From Azoarcus sp. (lineage in GTDB: Bacteria; Pseudomonadota; Gammaproteobacteria; Burkholderiales; Rhodocyclaceae), in contig JAUSOD010000070.1 of assembly GCA_030656215.1 (NCBI GenBank), forward strand, positions 124,001-188,000: a stretch of DNA of 64,000 nucleotides, written 5' to 3'. The position numbers were made by a program, and so were the translations under genes. Below are positions 27,410 through 39,000 of the stretch, one piece after another (the first letter of the stretch is position 1; the number at the start of each line of letters is the position of its first letter). The notes beneath the pieces were generated by a model that worked only from the letters and a program-made list of their open reading frames with translations, was not told the DNA's origin and ran no database searches.

Positions 27410-27815
27410 GGCGAAAAGCTCTCCAGGTTGCGGATGCGAAACCGGTTCCCGTCGGTCGAGCCCGATCAGTCTCGAAAGGCCTTGCGGCCGGCGGGCAGCA
27501 GAGCGCAGGGAGGGGCGGCGATGCCACGCGATCGGTGCGTCCTGCAACGCGACTTGCGGAAACTACTAGGGTTATCCGCAGTCGGCGAAAGCGTAGGATT
27601 ATGCCACGGCTCGGAGTATCGGCAAAACGGACTGTTGCCGATCGGGGATTTGCATCCGGAATCAGGCAATCGGGTTGCATTTCGTAATGTGAAAGTGCAT
27701 TTCACAGGAGTATGCTTCGGCTGGTGCCACCCGGGCCCGACCCCGTCCGGCCTTTGCTTGTCTGAAGGCGGGCGTAGCACACAAGAACCACAATATTAAT
27801 GAGACGGAGAACTTC
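27410..27815. other. Divergent control region between pckG and maeB
   Basis: No gene is seen in these 406 bases. The maeB side is AT-richer and holds a symmetric element (27688-27706) and two TGCATTTC direct repeats (27676-27683 and 27697-27704) 21 bases apart. The maeB ribosome-binding site is GAGACGGAG just before 27816. Confidence 0.6.
27688..27706. promoter_or_regulatory. Candidate operator, perfect dyad
   Basis: TGTGAAAGTGCATTTCACA: perfect 7-base arms around a 5-base centre, 110 bases upstream of maeB and 279 bases upstream of pckG. The size and symmetry fit a dimeric HTH regulator; which one is unknown. Confidence 0.5.
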
Positions 27816-30089
<2,274 letters not shown>

Positions 30090-30113
30090 TACGCTGCGCG
30101 CCGTTTTGCCCGG

Positions 30114-30162
30114 ATCCATGCCTGTGCCATGATTCCCTCCCGGGGGGAGTGCAGGCATGGAT
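30114..30162 (+). promoter_or_regulatory. Hairpin enclosing the ribosome-binding site and start of the patatin gene
   Basis: Arms ATCCATGCCTG (30114-30124) and CAGGCATGGAT (30152-30162) are perfectly complementary over 11 bases, and the start codon ATG 30157 is inside the right arm. Within the loop CCCTCCC faces the GGGGGGAG ribosome-binding site (30142-30149). Confidence 0.6.
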
Positions 30163-31305
30163 GAAACAACAGGAAAAGCGGCGCTGGTACTGACCGGTGG
30201 TGGCGCACGCGCGGCCTATCAGGTCGGCGTGCTGCAGGCGATCCGGCATATTCGCGGGTCGCGCCCGGGCAATCCGTTTCCCATACTGTGCGGAACCTCG
30301 GCCGGCGGCATCAATGCGGCTGCGCTGGCCGTGTACTCGGCCGATTTCAACGTTGCAGTGCGCAAGGTGGCGTGGATCTGGCGCAATTTTCGCGTCGACC
30401 AGGTTTATCGCACCGATCCGGCCGCGCTGCTCGGGTCCGGCTTGCGCTGGGGGTCTGCGTTGTTCACCGGCTGGGCGTTCAGGCAGACGCCTCGCTCCCT
30501 GCTCGACAATAGTCCCTTGCGCGCGCTGCTCGAACGCACGCTCGACTTCAGTGCAATCGACCGCGCAATCGAGTCCGGACATCTGCATGCGCTCAGCGTC
30601 AATGCCTCTGGCTATACGTCGGGCGAGAGCCTGGCTTTCTTTGCCGCGCATCCGTCGGTGGAGCCCTGGCGGCGGACGCAGCGTATCGGGGTGAGAACAC
30701 AACTGCGTGTCGACCATCTGATGGCCTCGAGCGCCATTCCTTTCGTGTTTCCGGCAGTCAACATCAATCGCGAATTTTTCGGCGACGGCTCGATGCGTCA
30801 GCTGGCACCGGTCAGTCCGGCAATCCATCTGGGCGCGGATCGTATTCTGGTGATCGGTTCGGGCCGCCTTGCCGAAGAGGGGCGGCAGCGAACCGAAGCC
30901 TACCCGGCGCCGGCACAGATTGCCGGTCATGCGATGTCGAGCATTTTCCTTGATGGCCTTGCGGTAGACCTCGAGCGCATGGAGCGGATCAACGCCACGC
31001 TCAATGCCTTCACCGCCGAGCAGCGTCAGGCGGCAGGTATCGTGTTGCGCCCGATCGAAACCCTGGTGATTTCTCCGTCGCAGCGTCTCGATGCGATCGC
31101 GGGGCATTACCGCGAGTCTCTGCCTCGGCTGCTGCGCACGGTGCTGCGTGGTGTGGGTGCGATGCGACGCGAGGGCTCGACCGTGTTGTCCTATCTGTTG
31201 TTCGAGCCGGGCTACACCCGTGCGCTGATGGACCTGGGCTATCGCGACACGCTCGAGCGCCGTGATGAGGTGGCCGCTTTCCTCAGACTGGACGCTAAAG
31301 ACTGA
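30157..31305 (+). CDS. Patatin-like phospholipase
   Basis: 382 residues. The Ser-Asp dyad fold is clear: LTGGGARAAYQVGVLQAI (oxyanion hole Gly run) near 12-29, GTSAGG nucleophile elbow near 47-52 with the Ser, and FFGDGSMRQ with the Asp near 209-213. There is no signal peptide. It is probably a cytoplasmic or membrane-associated lipid acyl hydrolase; the substrate is unknown. The start codon is in the arm of a strong hairpin, and the gene lies 67 bases after maeB in the same direction, so translation may be low on a read-through transcript. Confidence 0.88.
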   Translation: MDETTGKAALVLTGGGARAAYQVGVLQAIRHIRGSRPGNPFPILCGTSAGGINAAALAVYSADFNVAVRKVAWIWRNFRVDQVYRTDPAALLGSGLRWGSALFTGWAFRQTPRSLLDNSPLRALLERTLDFSAIDRAIESGHLHALSVNASGYTSGESLAFFAAHPSVEPWRRTQRIGVRTQLRVDHLMASSAIPFVFPAVNINREFFGDGSMRQLAPVSPAIHLGADRILVIGSGRLAEEGRQRTEAYPAPAQIAGHAMSSIFLDGLAVDLERMERINATLNAFTAEQRQAAGIVLRPIETLVISPSQRLDAIAGHYRESLPRLLRTVLRGVGAMRREGSTVLSYLLFEPGYTRALMDLGYRDTLERRDEVAAFLRLDAKD

Positions 31306-31484
31306 GGGGGTACAGCCGATATCTCTGTTAAGTCAGGTACATTTTGCGACAGCTCAAAGTGTGACTTCGGCACCGGGGGGATACTCACATAATGTTTTTT
31401 CGCAAAGTACTTCAAAAAAGCTTGATATCTGCCTATTTTAGTTAAGAATTGCGTTACGGATTGTTTTCCTTACCGAGCCCACTC

Positions 31485-32531
31485 ATGAAGCCCCGAATTC
31501 TCCTCGCAGCGCTGCTTTCACTGTCGCTTGCGCACGCTGGCTGGAGTACCGCACTGGCGGCCGCTCCAAGCTCCGCAAAAACCGCAAAAACCAGCGCGGC
31601 GAAGCCGGTGGTAAAAAAAGCCGTGGCCAAGACCGCCCCGGTGAAGAAAAAAGCGGTGGCAACCAAGGCAACCAAGGCGACCAAGAAAGTGGCGGTGAAG
31701 CGTGCCGCGCCCCTTGTCGATGAATCGGCTGATCTCGAGCTCGATGCGCGGGGGTTTCCGGTGTTGCGTTCGGCGGCGTTCTACGTTGCCAATCAGCAAA
31801 CCGGCGAGGTGCTGCTCGAACGCAACGGGGCCGCCGTTGTGCCGATTGCGTCGATCACCAAGTTGATGACCGCGATGGTGGTGCTTGAGGCCGGGCAGAG
31901 TCTGTCCGAAGAAATCACCATCAACAATGAAGACCTCGATCAACTGAAGGGCACCGGGTCGCGCCTGGTACTGGGTACCCGCCTGAGCCGCGAAGCCTTG
32001 CTGCAGCTGGCGCTGATGTCATCGGAAAATCGCGCGGCGTCGGCGCTGGGCCGCAACTACCCGGGCGGAATTCAGGGCTTTGTAGCAGCGATGAATATCA
32101 AGGCGCGCTTGCTCGGGATGTCCGATACGCGCTTTCACGACAGCAGTGGCCTGAATCCGGCCAATGTCTCCAGTCCGCGCGATCTGGCCCGGCTGGTGAC
32201 GGCATCGGCGAGCTATCCGCTGATCCGTGAATTCTCCACTACCCACGAGCGTCACATCGAAGTGGCCGGCCGCATGCTGCGCTTTGGCAATACCAATTCG
32301 CTGGTCAAGAATCCGGACTGGGAAATCAGCGTGTCCAAGACGGGTTACATCAGCGAAGCGGGCAGGTGCCTGGTGATGCAGGCATGGATGCACCGGCAGC
32401 CGGTCGTGATCGTGTTGATGGATTCGGTGGGGCGTTACACCCGCACCGCCGACGCGCAGCGCGTGCGCAAATGGCTTGACGTTCAGGCGACCGAGCGCGT
32501 CGCCGTTGCGTCGAAGGCGCGGCCGGGCTGA
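31485..32531 (+). CDS. D-alanyl-D-alanine endopeptidase, PBP7-like (S11 family)
   Basis: 348 residues from ATG 31485; an upstream in-frame start at 31449 is less likely. A signal peptide (about 1-27) is followed by a Lys/Ala-rich, low-complexity linker (about 30-75) that looks like a histone-H1-type tail and may bind wall or nucleic acid. The S11 catalytic set is SITK, SEN in SSENRAASALG, and KTGYISEAG. It cuts peptidoglycan cross-links in the periplasm. The 179-bp upstream gap is AT-rich and probably carries its promoter; I see no gene there. Confidence 0.88.
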   Translation: MKPRILLAALLSLSLAHAGWSTALAAAPSSAKTAKTSAAKPVVKKAVAKTAPVKKKAVATKATKATKKVAVKRAAPLVDESADLELDARGFPVLRSAAFYVANQQTGEVLLERNGAAVVPIASITKLMTAMVVLEAGQSLSEEITINNEDLDQLKGTGSRLVLGTRLSREALLQLALMSSENRAASALGRNYPGGIQGFVAAMNIKARLLGMSDTRFHDSSGLNPANVSSPRDLARLVTASASYPLIREFSTTHERHIEVAGRMLRFGNTNSLVKNPDWEISVSKTGYISEAGRCLVMQAWMHRQPVVIVLMDSVGRYTRTADAQRVRKWLDVQATERVAVASKARPG

Positions 32532-32559
32532 GTTCAGGCCGGCTCGCCAGGCGGGTTCG

Positions 32560-33864
32560 TCAGGCAGACTCAAGGTCTCCAAACAGGGCCCCGACCGCAG
32601 CCGGGTCCGACGGAAAATAAAAGTGCACATAGGATGCCGTCAGCCGCTGCTGACGGTAGATGGCCTCGCCCGCGCGGCCGTCGGGCGTTTGCGCGCGAAG
32701 CAGGGGCACGAGCGGCGTGTCGGTCTTTGAGTAGTGGAAGGTGTGCCCGGTGAGGCGGCCTTCGGGAAGATCCGCCACCTGCATGCCGAGCGCGGCAAGC
32801 CGCTGCTGCATCACCGCGCGCCCCGGCAGCAGGCCGCCAAGGCTGTGTGCGGTGCCGGCCTTGTCCACCACCTCGTCGAACAAGCTCATCATGCCGCCAC
32901 ACTCGGCCAGTGCCGGTTTGCCTGCTTGAACATGCTCGCGCAGGGATGCCCAGAAACCCGGGTTGGCGGCGAGGCGCTCGCCGTGCAGTTCCGGGTAGCC
33001 GCCCGGTAGCCAGACGGCATCGCAGGCGGGCAGCGGATCGCCCGCCACCGGCGAAAAGAAAGTGAGTGTGGCGCCGAGTGCGTGGAGCGTGTCCACGTTG
33101 GCCGGGTAGATGAATCCATAGGCGGCATCGCGTGCGATGGCAATGGTTTTTCCACCGAGCAAGGGCGGCACGACGGGTGCAGGTATGGCAGCAAAGGGCA
33201 CCGGCAGCGGTAGATCGGCCGCGCCGGTTTGCGCCAGACTGTCGGCGAGGCGATCGAGGCGTGCATCGAGGTCCTTGATCTCGGCGGCCTGAAGCAGGCC
33301 AAGGTGGCGCTCGGGCAGGGCCGCGCCGGCGTCGCGCATCACCGCGCCAAACCAGCGCATGCCCGATGGCAGTGAGGCCTGAAGCATCTCGGCATGGCGC
33401 GCACTGCCGACGTGGTTGGCGAGCACGCCGGCAAACGGCAGGCCGGGCCGGAAGGTGGCCAGACCATGCGCGATGGCACCAAAGGTTTGTGCCATGGCGC
33501 GGGCATCGATCACCGCCATCACCGGCAGCCCGAAGCGGCAGGCGATATCGGCACCGGACGGCGTGCCGTCATACAGACCCATCACCCCTTCGACCAGGAT
33601 CAGGTCCGCTTCGCCTGCTGCTGCGTACAGACGGTGGGCAATGTCAGCCTCGCCGCACATGCCGAGATCGGCGTTGTACACCGGTGCGCCGCTGGCTACT
33701 GCATGAATCTGCGGGTCGAGGAAGTCCGGGCCCGACTTGAATACACGGACCCGACGTCCAAGACGGGTGTGTAGCCGGGCAAGTGCGGCGGTGACGGTGG
33801 TCTTGCCCTGTCCGGAGGCGGGCGCGGCGATGAACAGGGCGGGGCAGTGGCGTTGAGTGCTCAT
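32560..33864 (-). CDS. cobB: Cobyrinate / hydrogenobyrinate a,c-diamide synthase
   Basis: 434 residues from ATG 33864 (MSTQRH). The N-terminal ATP-binding domain has APASGQGKTTVTAALARLH (P-loop) and FKSGPDFLDPQIH, then VEGVMGLYDG. The C-terminal class I glutamine amidotransferase half has LPGGYPELHGERLAAN, the nucleophile Cys in ALAECGGMM, and GHTFHYSKTDT. It amidates the a and c side chains of the corrin ring in B12 synthesis. It sits 31 bases after ptsI on the same strand, without other cob genes or an upstream B12 riboswitch in view. Confidence 0.9.
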   Translation of the reverse strand: MSTQRHCPALFIAAPASGQGKTTVTAALARLHTRLGRRVRVFKSGPDFLDPQIHAVASGAPVYNADLGMCGEADIAHRLYAAAGEADLILVEGVMGLYDGTPSGADIACRFGLPVMAVIDARAMAQTFGAIAHGLATFRPGLPFAGVLANHVGSARHAEMLQASLPSGMRWFGAVMRDAGAALPERHLGLLQAAEIKDLDARLDRLADSLAQTGAADLPLPVPFAAIPAPVVPPLLGGKTIAIARDAAYGFIYPANVDTLHALGATLTFFSPVAGDPLPACDAVWLPGGYPELHGERLAANPGFWASLREHVQAGKPALAECGGMMSLFDEVVDKAGTAHSLGGLLPGRAVMQQRLAALGMQVADLPEGRLTGHTFHYSKTDTPLVPLLRAQTPDGRAGEAIYRQQRLTASYVHFYFPSDPAAVGALFGDLESA

Positions 33865-33895
33865 CGGGGTAGGCGTCGGGGGTAGGTGTCGGTGA

Positions 33896-35620
33896 TCAGA
33901 GTCGTTCGACGGCATCGCGCACGCGCGCCTGCTCGTCCATTTTGAGAATGCGCTGCACCTTGGGGGCCAGGTCGCCAACATCGGAGCGCAGCACCTGCTG
34001 CTTGACCTCCAGGATGTGGGCGGGATGCATCGAGAAGTTGCGCAGGCCCATGCCGAGGAAGAGTTGCGTGTAGGCCGGGTCGCCGGCCATTTCGCCGCAT
34101 ACCGACACCGGCATGCCGACGCGGGCGCCGGCCTGGATGGTGCCGCCGATGAGCTTGAGTACCGCCGGATGGAGCGGGTCGTACAGGTGCACCACGGCTT
34201 CGTCGGAGCGGTCGATCGCGAGCGTGTATTGGATCAGGTCGTTGGTGCCGATCGACAGGAATGACAGGCGGCGGATGAACATGCCGAGTGACAGGGCTGC
34301 AGCGGGGATCTCGATCATGCCGCCGACCGGAATAGCCTCGTTGAACTTCACCTTCTCCGCGCGTAGTTCGGCTTTGGCCTTTTCGATCAGCGCCAGGCTC
34401 TGATCGATTTCATGAGCATGCGCCAGCATTGGCACCATGATCTGCAACCTGCCGTGTGCCGAGGCGCGCAGCAGGGCGCGCAACTGGGTGAGAAACATCT
34501 TAGGCTCGGCGAGCGAGTAGCGCACCGCGCGCAGACCGAGCGCAGGGTTGGGCTCGGTACGGCCATGGTGGCCGTTGAGCGCCTTGTCCGAGCCGACGTC
34601 GAAAGTGCGGATGGTGACAGATTTGGTCGGCATGGCCTTGAGTACGGCGCGATAAGCCTCGTACTGTTCGTCTTCGTCGGGCAGGGTGTCGCGACCGATG
34701 AACAGGAACTCGGTGCGGTACAGGCCCACCCCGTCCGCACTGACGGCCTTGACCTGGGCGACATCCTTCGGCCCTTCGATGTTGGCGAACAGGTTGACGT
34801 CCTCGCCGTCGAGCGTGGTCGCGCGGGTGTTCTTGAGCCGGTTGAGCTTGGAGCGTTCAAGTTCGAGTTCGGATCGGCGCAGGCGGTATTCCTGGACGAT
34901 GGTCTCGTCCGGACCGACGATGGCCACGCCGCGGGTGCCGTCGACGATGATCAGTTCGTTGTCTTCGACCAGGTCGCGGATGTGATGCAGGCCTACCACG
35001 GCCGGGATCGACAGGCTGCGCGCGACGATCGCGGTGTGACTGGTGGGACCGCCGACGTCGGTGACGAAGCCGGCAATATTGTGGTCGCGAAAGCCGATGG
35101 TGTCGGCCGGCGACAGATCGTGGGCAACGACGATGGTGCCGAGGCCGTCGCGCCGTTTGGGCGGAAGGTGACCGGGGTGGCCGAGCAGCACCTTTACCAG
35201 GCGCTCGATCACCTGCACCACGTCGGCCTGGCGTTCGCGCAAGTAAGGATCCTCGATCTGGCGGAACTGCTCGACCACCAGTTCCATCTGCTGCACCAGC
35301 GCCCACTCGGCGTTGCAGCGGCGCGATTCGATCAGGCCGCGGGCGGCATCGATCAGCATCGGATCGGCGAGCATCATCAACTGCAGGTCGACAAAGGCAC
35401 CCACTTCGCTATGGGTCTGGCCCGAGGTGGCGGAAGCCTTGAGCCCGACCAGTTCGCCCTGCACGGTGGCCACTGCCTCACCGAGGCGCTCGAGTTCGTC
35501 GGTGAGATGCTTGGGTGGTACGTGGTAGTGATTGACCTCGAGCAGCGCATGCGACACCAGGTGCACGTGGCCAATCGCAATCCCCTGGGACACCGGCAGG
35601 CCGTGCAGGGTAAACGCCAT
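33896..35620 (-). CDS. ptsI: Phosphoenolpyruvate-protein phosphotransferase, enzyme I
   Basis: 574 residues, normal EI length. The start LHGLPVSQGIAIG, the phospho-His motif GGPTSHTAIVARSL near 185-198, GVGLYRTEFLF near 295, and the C-terminal PEP site with VCGEMAGDP (active Cys) are all visible. It takes phosphate from PEP and gives it to HPr in the cytoplasm. The gene starts 4 bases after ptsH. With no IIB or IIC gene beside it, this PTS is probably regulatory and does not import sugar. Confidence 0.95.
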   Translation of the reverse strand: MAFTLHGLPVSQGIAIGHVHLVSHALLEVNHYHVPPKHLTDELERLGEAVATVQGELVGLKASATSGQTHSEVGAFVDLQLMMLADPMLIDAARGLIESRRCNAEWALVQQMELVVEQFRQIEDPYLRERQADVVQVIERLVKVLLGHPGHLPPKRRDGLGTIVVAHDLSPADTIGFRDHNIAGFVTDVGGPTSHTAIVARSLSIPAVVGLHHIRDLVEDNELIIVDGTRGVAIVGPDETIVQEYRLRRSELELERSKLNRLKNTRATTLDGEDVNLFANIEGPKDVAQVKAVSADGVGLYRTEFLFIGRDTLPDEDEQYEAYRAVLKAMPTKSVTIRTFDVGSDKALNGHHGRTEPNPALGLRAVRYSLAEPKMFLTQLRALLRASAHGRLQIMVPMLAHAHEIDQSLALIEKAKAELRAEKVKFNEAIPVGGMIEIPAAALSLGMFIRRLSFLSIGTNDLIQYTLAIDRSDEAVVHLYDPLHPAVLKLIGGTIQAGARVGMPVSVCGEMAGDPAYTQLFLGMGLRNFSMHPAHILEVKQQVLRSDVGDLAPKVQRILKMDEQARVRDAVERL

Positions 35621-35624
35621 CGAT

Positions 35625-35894
35625 TTATTCCTCTTCGCCGAAGCGGTCGGCGATCAGTTCAAGGATGCGGGCAAGCGCATTGTCAGCGTCGACCCCTTCA
35701 GTTTCAACCGTGATCGTGGTGCCGCGTGCGGCGGCCAGCATCATGACGCCCATGATGCTTTTGGCGTTGACCCGACGACCATTGCGCTCCAGCCACACGT
35801 CGGCGCCGAAGCTGCTGGCCAACTGGGTGAGCTTGGCCGAGGCCCGCGCATGCAGGCCGAGTTTGTTGATGATTTCCACATCCGTTCTGGGCAT
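35625..35894 (-). CDS. ptsH: Phosphocarrier protein HPr
   Basis: 89 residues. The phospho-His lies in LGLHARAS (His16) and the regulatory Ser region KSIMGVMMLAA is intact, so control by an HPr kinase is possible if one is encoded elsewhere. It carries phosphate from EI to the IIA protein encoded upstream. It sits between the IIA gene (43 bases upstream) and ptsI (4 bases downstream) on the minus strand. Confidence 0.95.
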   Translation of the reverse strand: MPRTDVEIINKLGLHARASAKLTQLASSFGADVWLERNGRRVNAKSIMGVMMLAAARGTTITVETEGVDADNALARILELIADRFGEEE

Positions 35895-35937
35895 GTTGAG
35901 TCTCGCTTGCCTTGTTTCCGGGCGATCCCGGGAGGTG

Positions 35938-36321
35938 TCACTTCATTTGCATTACACCGTCGCAGCCGCCGGAGATGGCGCGCTGGAGCAGTGTGGGCAT
36001 GTCCTTCTCGCGGTAGGTCAGCACCCGCAACAGCATCGGCAGGTTGACGCCGGCAATGCCTTCGACATGACCGGGTTGCAGCAATTTGATTGCAATGTTG
36101 GAGGGGGTGGCGCCATAGATGTCGGTCAACACCAGCACGCCGCTTCCGCTATCGGCCCACGCCACCATCTGGCGCGCTGTCGGCAGCAGGTCGAGCGGGT
36201 CATCCTGGGCGGATACGCCCAATTGTGCGATCTGCGATGGGCGCTTGTTGAGCACATGGCAGGTGCACTGGATGAGTGATTCGCCCAGGGTGCCGTGGGT
36301 AATGAGGAAAATCCCGATCAT
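35938..36321 (-). CDS. PTS IIA component, mannose/fructose (EIIA-Man) family
   Basis: 127 residues. The IIA-Man fold shows FLITHGTLGESLIQ with the phospho-His (His9), LVLTDIYGATPSNIA near 63-77 and GVNLPMLLRVL near 91-101. It receives phosphate from HPr. No sugar permease is in the operon. In proteobacteria such soluble IIA proteins head IIA-HPr-EI operons and act as regulators, which I infer here. It is the first gene of the minus-strand IIA-ptsH-ptsI group. Confidence 0.92.
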   Translation of the reverse strand: MIGIFLITHGTLGESLIQCTCHVLNKRPSQIAQLGVSAQDDPLDLLPTARQMVAWADSGSGVLVLTDIYGATPSNIAIKLLQPGHVEGIAGVNLPMLLRVLTYREKDMPTLLQRAISGGCDGVMQMK

Positions 36322-36650
36322 TGTAGGTTCCGCGTGATTCCGGGCGATTGTAGCCGATGGTACCGGTCAGGCTCATGCTGCACGGAAACATGCAGCGGCA
36401 AGCGGTTGCGACTATTATGGCTGCGCCACTACCCAAATTGAGCGAGGTCTGGTGGATTTGATTTTGTGATTTCTGGACTGACCATGGTTACGCTGCCGAT
36501 GCTTCGATTTCAGGAGTGCTGTGAGTGCTTTGATCTTGCGGTCAAAGTCGGGAGGATGATGATCGCGTCGCGCGCGATGACACCGGACCATTGCGTTGCG
36601 ATGCTCGCGCGCCCTGGCGTCCTGCATGGCAGTGCCCAGGGTATGGCACG
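36322..36650. other. Divergent intergenic region, no clear gene
   Basis: 329 bases between the PTS IIA gene and the PAS-GGDEF-EAL gene. A 62-codon open frame (36466-36654) ends with an ATGA overlap at the next start but has no family resemblance or good ribosome-binding site. I see no convincing promoter boxes. Confidence 0.4.
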
Positions 36651-38807
36651 ATGACGCACAACGACCGCGTCGTGCTGTTTGACGCCATGGTGGAGCAGTC
36701 GCTGGCGGGTATCTATGTGATCCAGGACGGGCTCTTTCGCTATGTGAATCAGGGTTTCGCGCAGATGTTCGGTTATGACTCGACCGACGCGGTGATCGAC
36801 AAGCTTGCCGTGTCGGATCTGGTCTGCCCCGAAGACCGCGAACTCGTCGCGGAGAATATCCGCCAACGGATCGAAGACGGCCTGCCCGATATCCGCTATG
36901 TGTTCACCGGGCTACGATGCGACGGAATCCGGGTGCAAATAGAGGTGCACGGGCGTGGTGCCGAGTATCTCGGTCGGCCTGCCGTCGTCGGTGTCTGCCT
37001 TGATGTGAGCGAGCGTCGCCAGGCCGAGTTCGACGCGCGGCGGGCGAAGGACGAGATGGCGAGGCTGCTGGCCGAGGCGGACCATGCGCGCGGCGAACTG
37101 CTTTGCGCGCTCGAGGATCAACGCCAGGCCCAGGAAGAGTTGCGCTTTGCCGATCGTGTTTTTCACAGCACGCTCGAGGGCGTGGCGGTTACCGATGTCG
37201 ATGGATGCATCCTGACGGTAAATCCGGCCTTTGAGGCAATCACGGGATACACCAAGGCCGAGGTGATCGGCAAGAACCCGCGGATGCTGCAGTCGGGGCG
37301 GCATGGGGCCGTGTTCTATCGTGAGTTGTGGCACAGCGTGACCATGAGCGGGCAATGGCAGGGTGAGGTGTGGAATCGGCGCAAGAGCGGCGAGGTGTAT
37401 CCCGAGTGGCTCACGATCAGCGCGGTTAAGGGGGAGGGCGGGCAGGTCACGCACTATGTCGCGGTATTCAGCGACATCACCACGGTCAAGCGGGCGCAGG
37501 AGAAAATCGATTTTCTCGCCTATCACGACCCGCTCACCGAGCTACCGAACCGGGTGCTGTTCCGTGACCGCCTCGGGCATGCGCTCCAGCGGGCGAATCG
37601 CGACAAGGTACCGCTGGCGCTGCTTTTTCTTGATCTCGATCGGTTCAAGAGCGTGAACGACACGCTCGGCCATCCGGTCGGCGACGAACTGCTGGTGGAG
37701 GTCGGGCGACGTATCGCCGGCGTGATCCGCGCCAGTGACACCTTGGCCCGGCTCGGGGGCGACGAGTTCGTGCTCTTGCTGGAGGACGAATCCGACGCGC
37801 GTCAGGCGGCGATTGTGGCGCGCAAGTTGCTCGATGTTTTTTCACGGCCGCAGCGCATAGACGGGCACGACCTGACGGTGACCGCCAGCATCGGTATTGC
37901 GCTTTATCCAGAGGATGGTGATGACGTCGATAACCTGCTCAAGCACGCCGACCTTGCCATGTATGAGGCGAAGTCGCAGGGGCGCAACAACTACCAGTTC
38001 TTTGCCCCGAAGCTGACCGCGGGCGCGTTCGAGCGCCTGGTGATGGAGAACGCCCTGCGAGGCGCGGTGACGCGCAATGAGTTGGTGCTGCACTACCAGC
38101 CGCAACTCGACCTCGCTAGCGGCCAGCTGGCCGGGGTCGAGGCGCTGGTGCGCTGGCGGCATCCCGAGTTGGGGCTGGTGTCGCCTGGACAGTTCATTCC
38201 GCTGGCGGAGGAGATCGGCATCATCGGCGAGATCGGTGCCTGGGTGTTGCGCGCGGCGTGCCGCCAGATGGTGGCCTGGCAGGCGCACGGTTTGGTGGTG
38301 CCGCAGGTCGCGGTGAACCTGTCCGCGCAGCAGATAGATCGGGACAAACTGATCGCGCTCACCGCCTGGACCCTGATGGAGTCAGGCCTGGCGGCCGAGA
38401 GGCTCGAGCTCGAAGTGACCGAGTCGATGATCATGCGCCAGCCGGAACAAGCACTGGAAGCGCTGGGCGGGCTGCGCAACCTCGGGGTGACACTTGCGAT
38501 CGACGACTTTGGTACCGGCTATTCCAGCCTTGCCTATCTCAAGCGCCTGCCGCTGGACCGGCTCAAGATCGACCAGTCGTTTGTGCGTGACATCGGGCGC
38601 GACCCCAACGGCGAGGCGATCATCCGTGCGGTTATAGCGCTCGCGCGCAGCCTCGGGCTGAAGACCGTGGCCGAGGGCATCGAGCTCGAGGCACAGGCGG
38701 TTTTTCTGTGCGCCGAAGGTTGCGATGTGGGGCAGGGCTACCTTTACAACCGACCTCTGCCCGCCGATGAGTTGTTCTCAGCCTGGCACGACCGGATTCC
38801 AGTCTGA
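36651..38807 (+). CDS. PAS-PAS-GGDEF-EAL c-di-GMP signalling protein
   Basis: 718 residues from ATG 36651. PAS 1 covers about 10-130, a coiled linker follows, and PAS 2 covers about 170-290. The GGDEF domain (about 295-460) has an intact LGGDEF active site and an RASD inhibitory site 5 residues upstream. The EAL domain (about 480-718) keeps [27 protein letters not shown] and EGIE, so phosphodiesterase activity is likely. There is no membrane segment, so it is a cytoplasmic sensor. Which activity dominates cannot be told. Confidence 0.92.
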   Translation: MTHNDRVVLFDAMVEQSLAGIYVIQDGLFRYVNQGFAQMFGYDSTDAVIDKLAVSDLVCPEDRELVAENIRQRIEDGLPDIRYVFTGLRCDGIRVQIEVHGRGAEYLGRPAVVGVCLDVSERRQAEFDARRAKDEMARLLAEADHARGELLCALEDQRQAQEELRFADRVFHSTLEGVAVTDVDGCILTVNPAFEAITGYTKAEVIGKNPRMLQSGRHGAVFYRELWHSVTMSGQWQGEVWNRRKSGEVYPEWLTISAVKGEGGQVTHYVAVFSDITTVKRAQEKIDFLAYHDPLTELPNRVLFRDRLGHALQRANRDKVPLALLFLDLDRFKSVNDTLGHPVGDELLVEVGRRIAGVIRASDTLARLGGDEFVLLLEDESDARQAAIVARKLLDVFSRPQRIDGHDLTVTASIGIALYPEDGDDVDNLLKHADLAMYEAKSQGRNNYQFFAPKLTAGAFERLVMENALRGAVTRNELVLHYQPQLDLASGQLAGVEALVRWRHPELGLVSPGQFIPLAEEIGIIGEIGAWVLRAACRQMVAWQAHGLVVPQVAVNLSAQQIDRDKLIALTAWTLMESGLAAERLELEVTESMIMRQPEQALEALGGLRNLGVTLAIDDFGTGYSSLAYLKRLPLDRLKIDQSFVRDIGRDPNGEAIIRAVIALARSLGLKTVAEGIELEAQAVFLCAEGCDVGQGYLYNRPLPADELFSAWHDRIPV

Positions 38808-38874
38808 GTTCAGCCGAGACGCTTGTGCCGATCGGGGTCATGGCGCCGGCGATGTCGTCCGCAGACCGCTGGTC

Positions 38875-38913
38875 GGAATCGTCTGACGCACATTTTGGAT
38901 GATGCCGATGGGG
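38875..38913 (+). promoter_or_regulatory. 39-bp motif, copy 1, upstream of the LuxR-type regulator gene
   Basis: Begins GGAATCGTCTGAC and ends ATGCCGATGGGG; 31 of 39 positions equal copy 2 at 41697-41735 without gaps. It contains GTCTGAC, an odd palindrome. It lies about 90 bases before the ATG at 39001, with a TATTAT -10-like hexamer at about 38961. Confidence 0.6.
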
Positions 38914-39000
38914 TGTGGGGGTGGATGCCAACCCACTCCGGCATGTCGGCTCGGAGAGTCTATTATCGGTGCATCAACATTCGTTTCGTAAAGGGCCGCC

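Noticed and set aside
25451-27799. 782-codon open frame on the plus strand opposite pckG
   Set aside because: It mirrors pckG codons on the other strand in GC-rich DNA, has no family features, and pckG is certain.
36466-36654. 62-codon open frame with an ATGA overlap to the GGDEF-EAL gene
   Set aside because: The overlap is suggestive, but there is no good ribosome-binding site and no family resemblance; left as unannotated.
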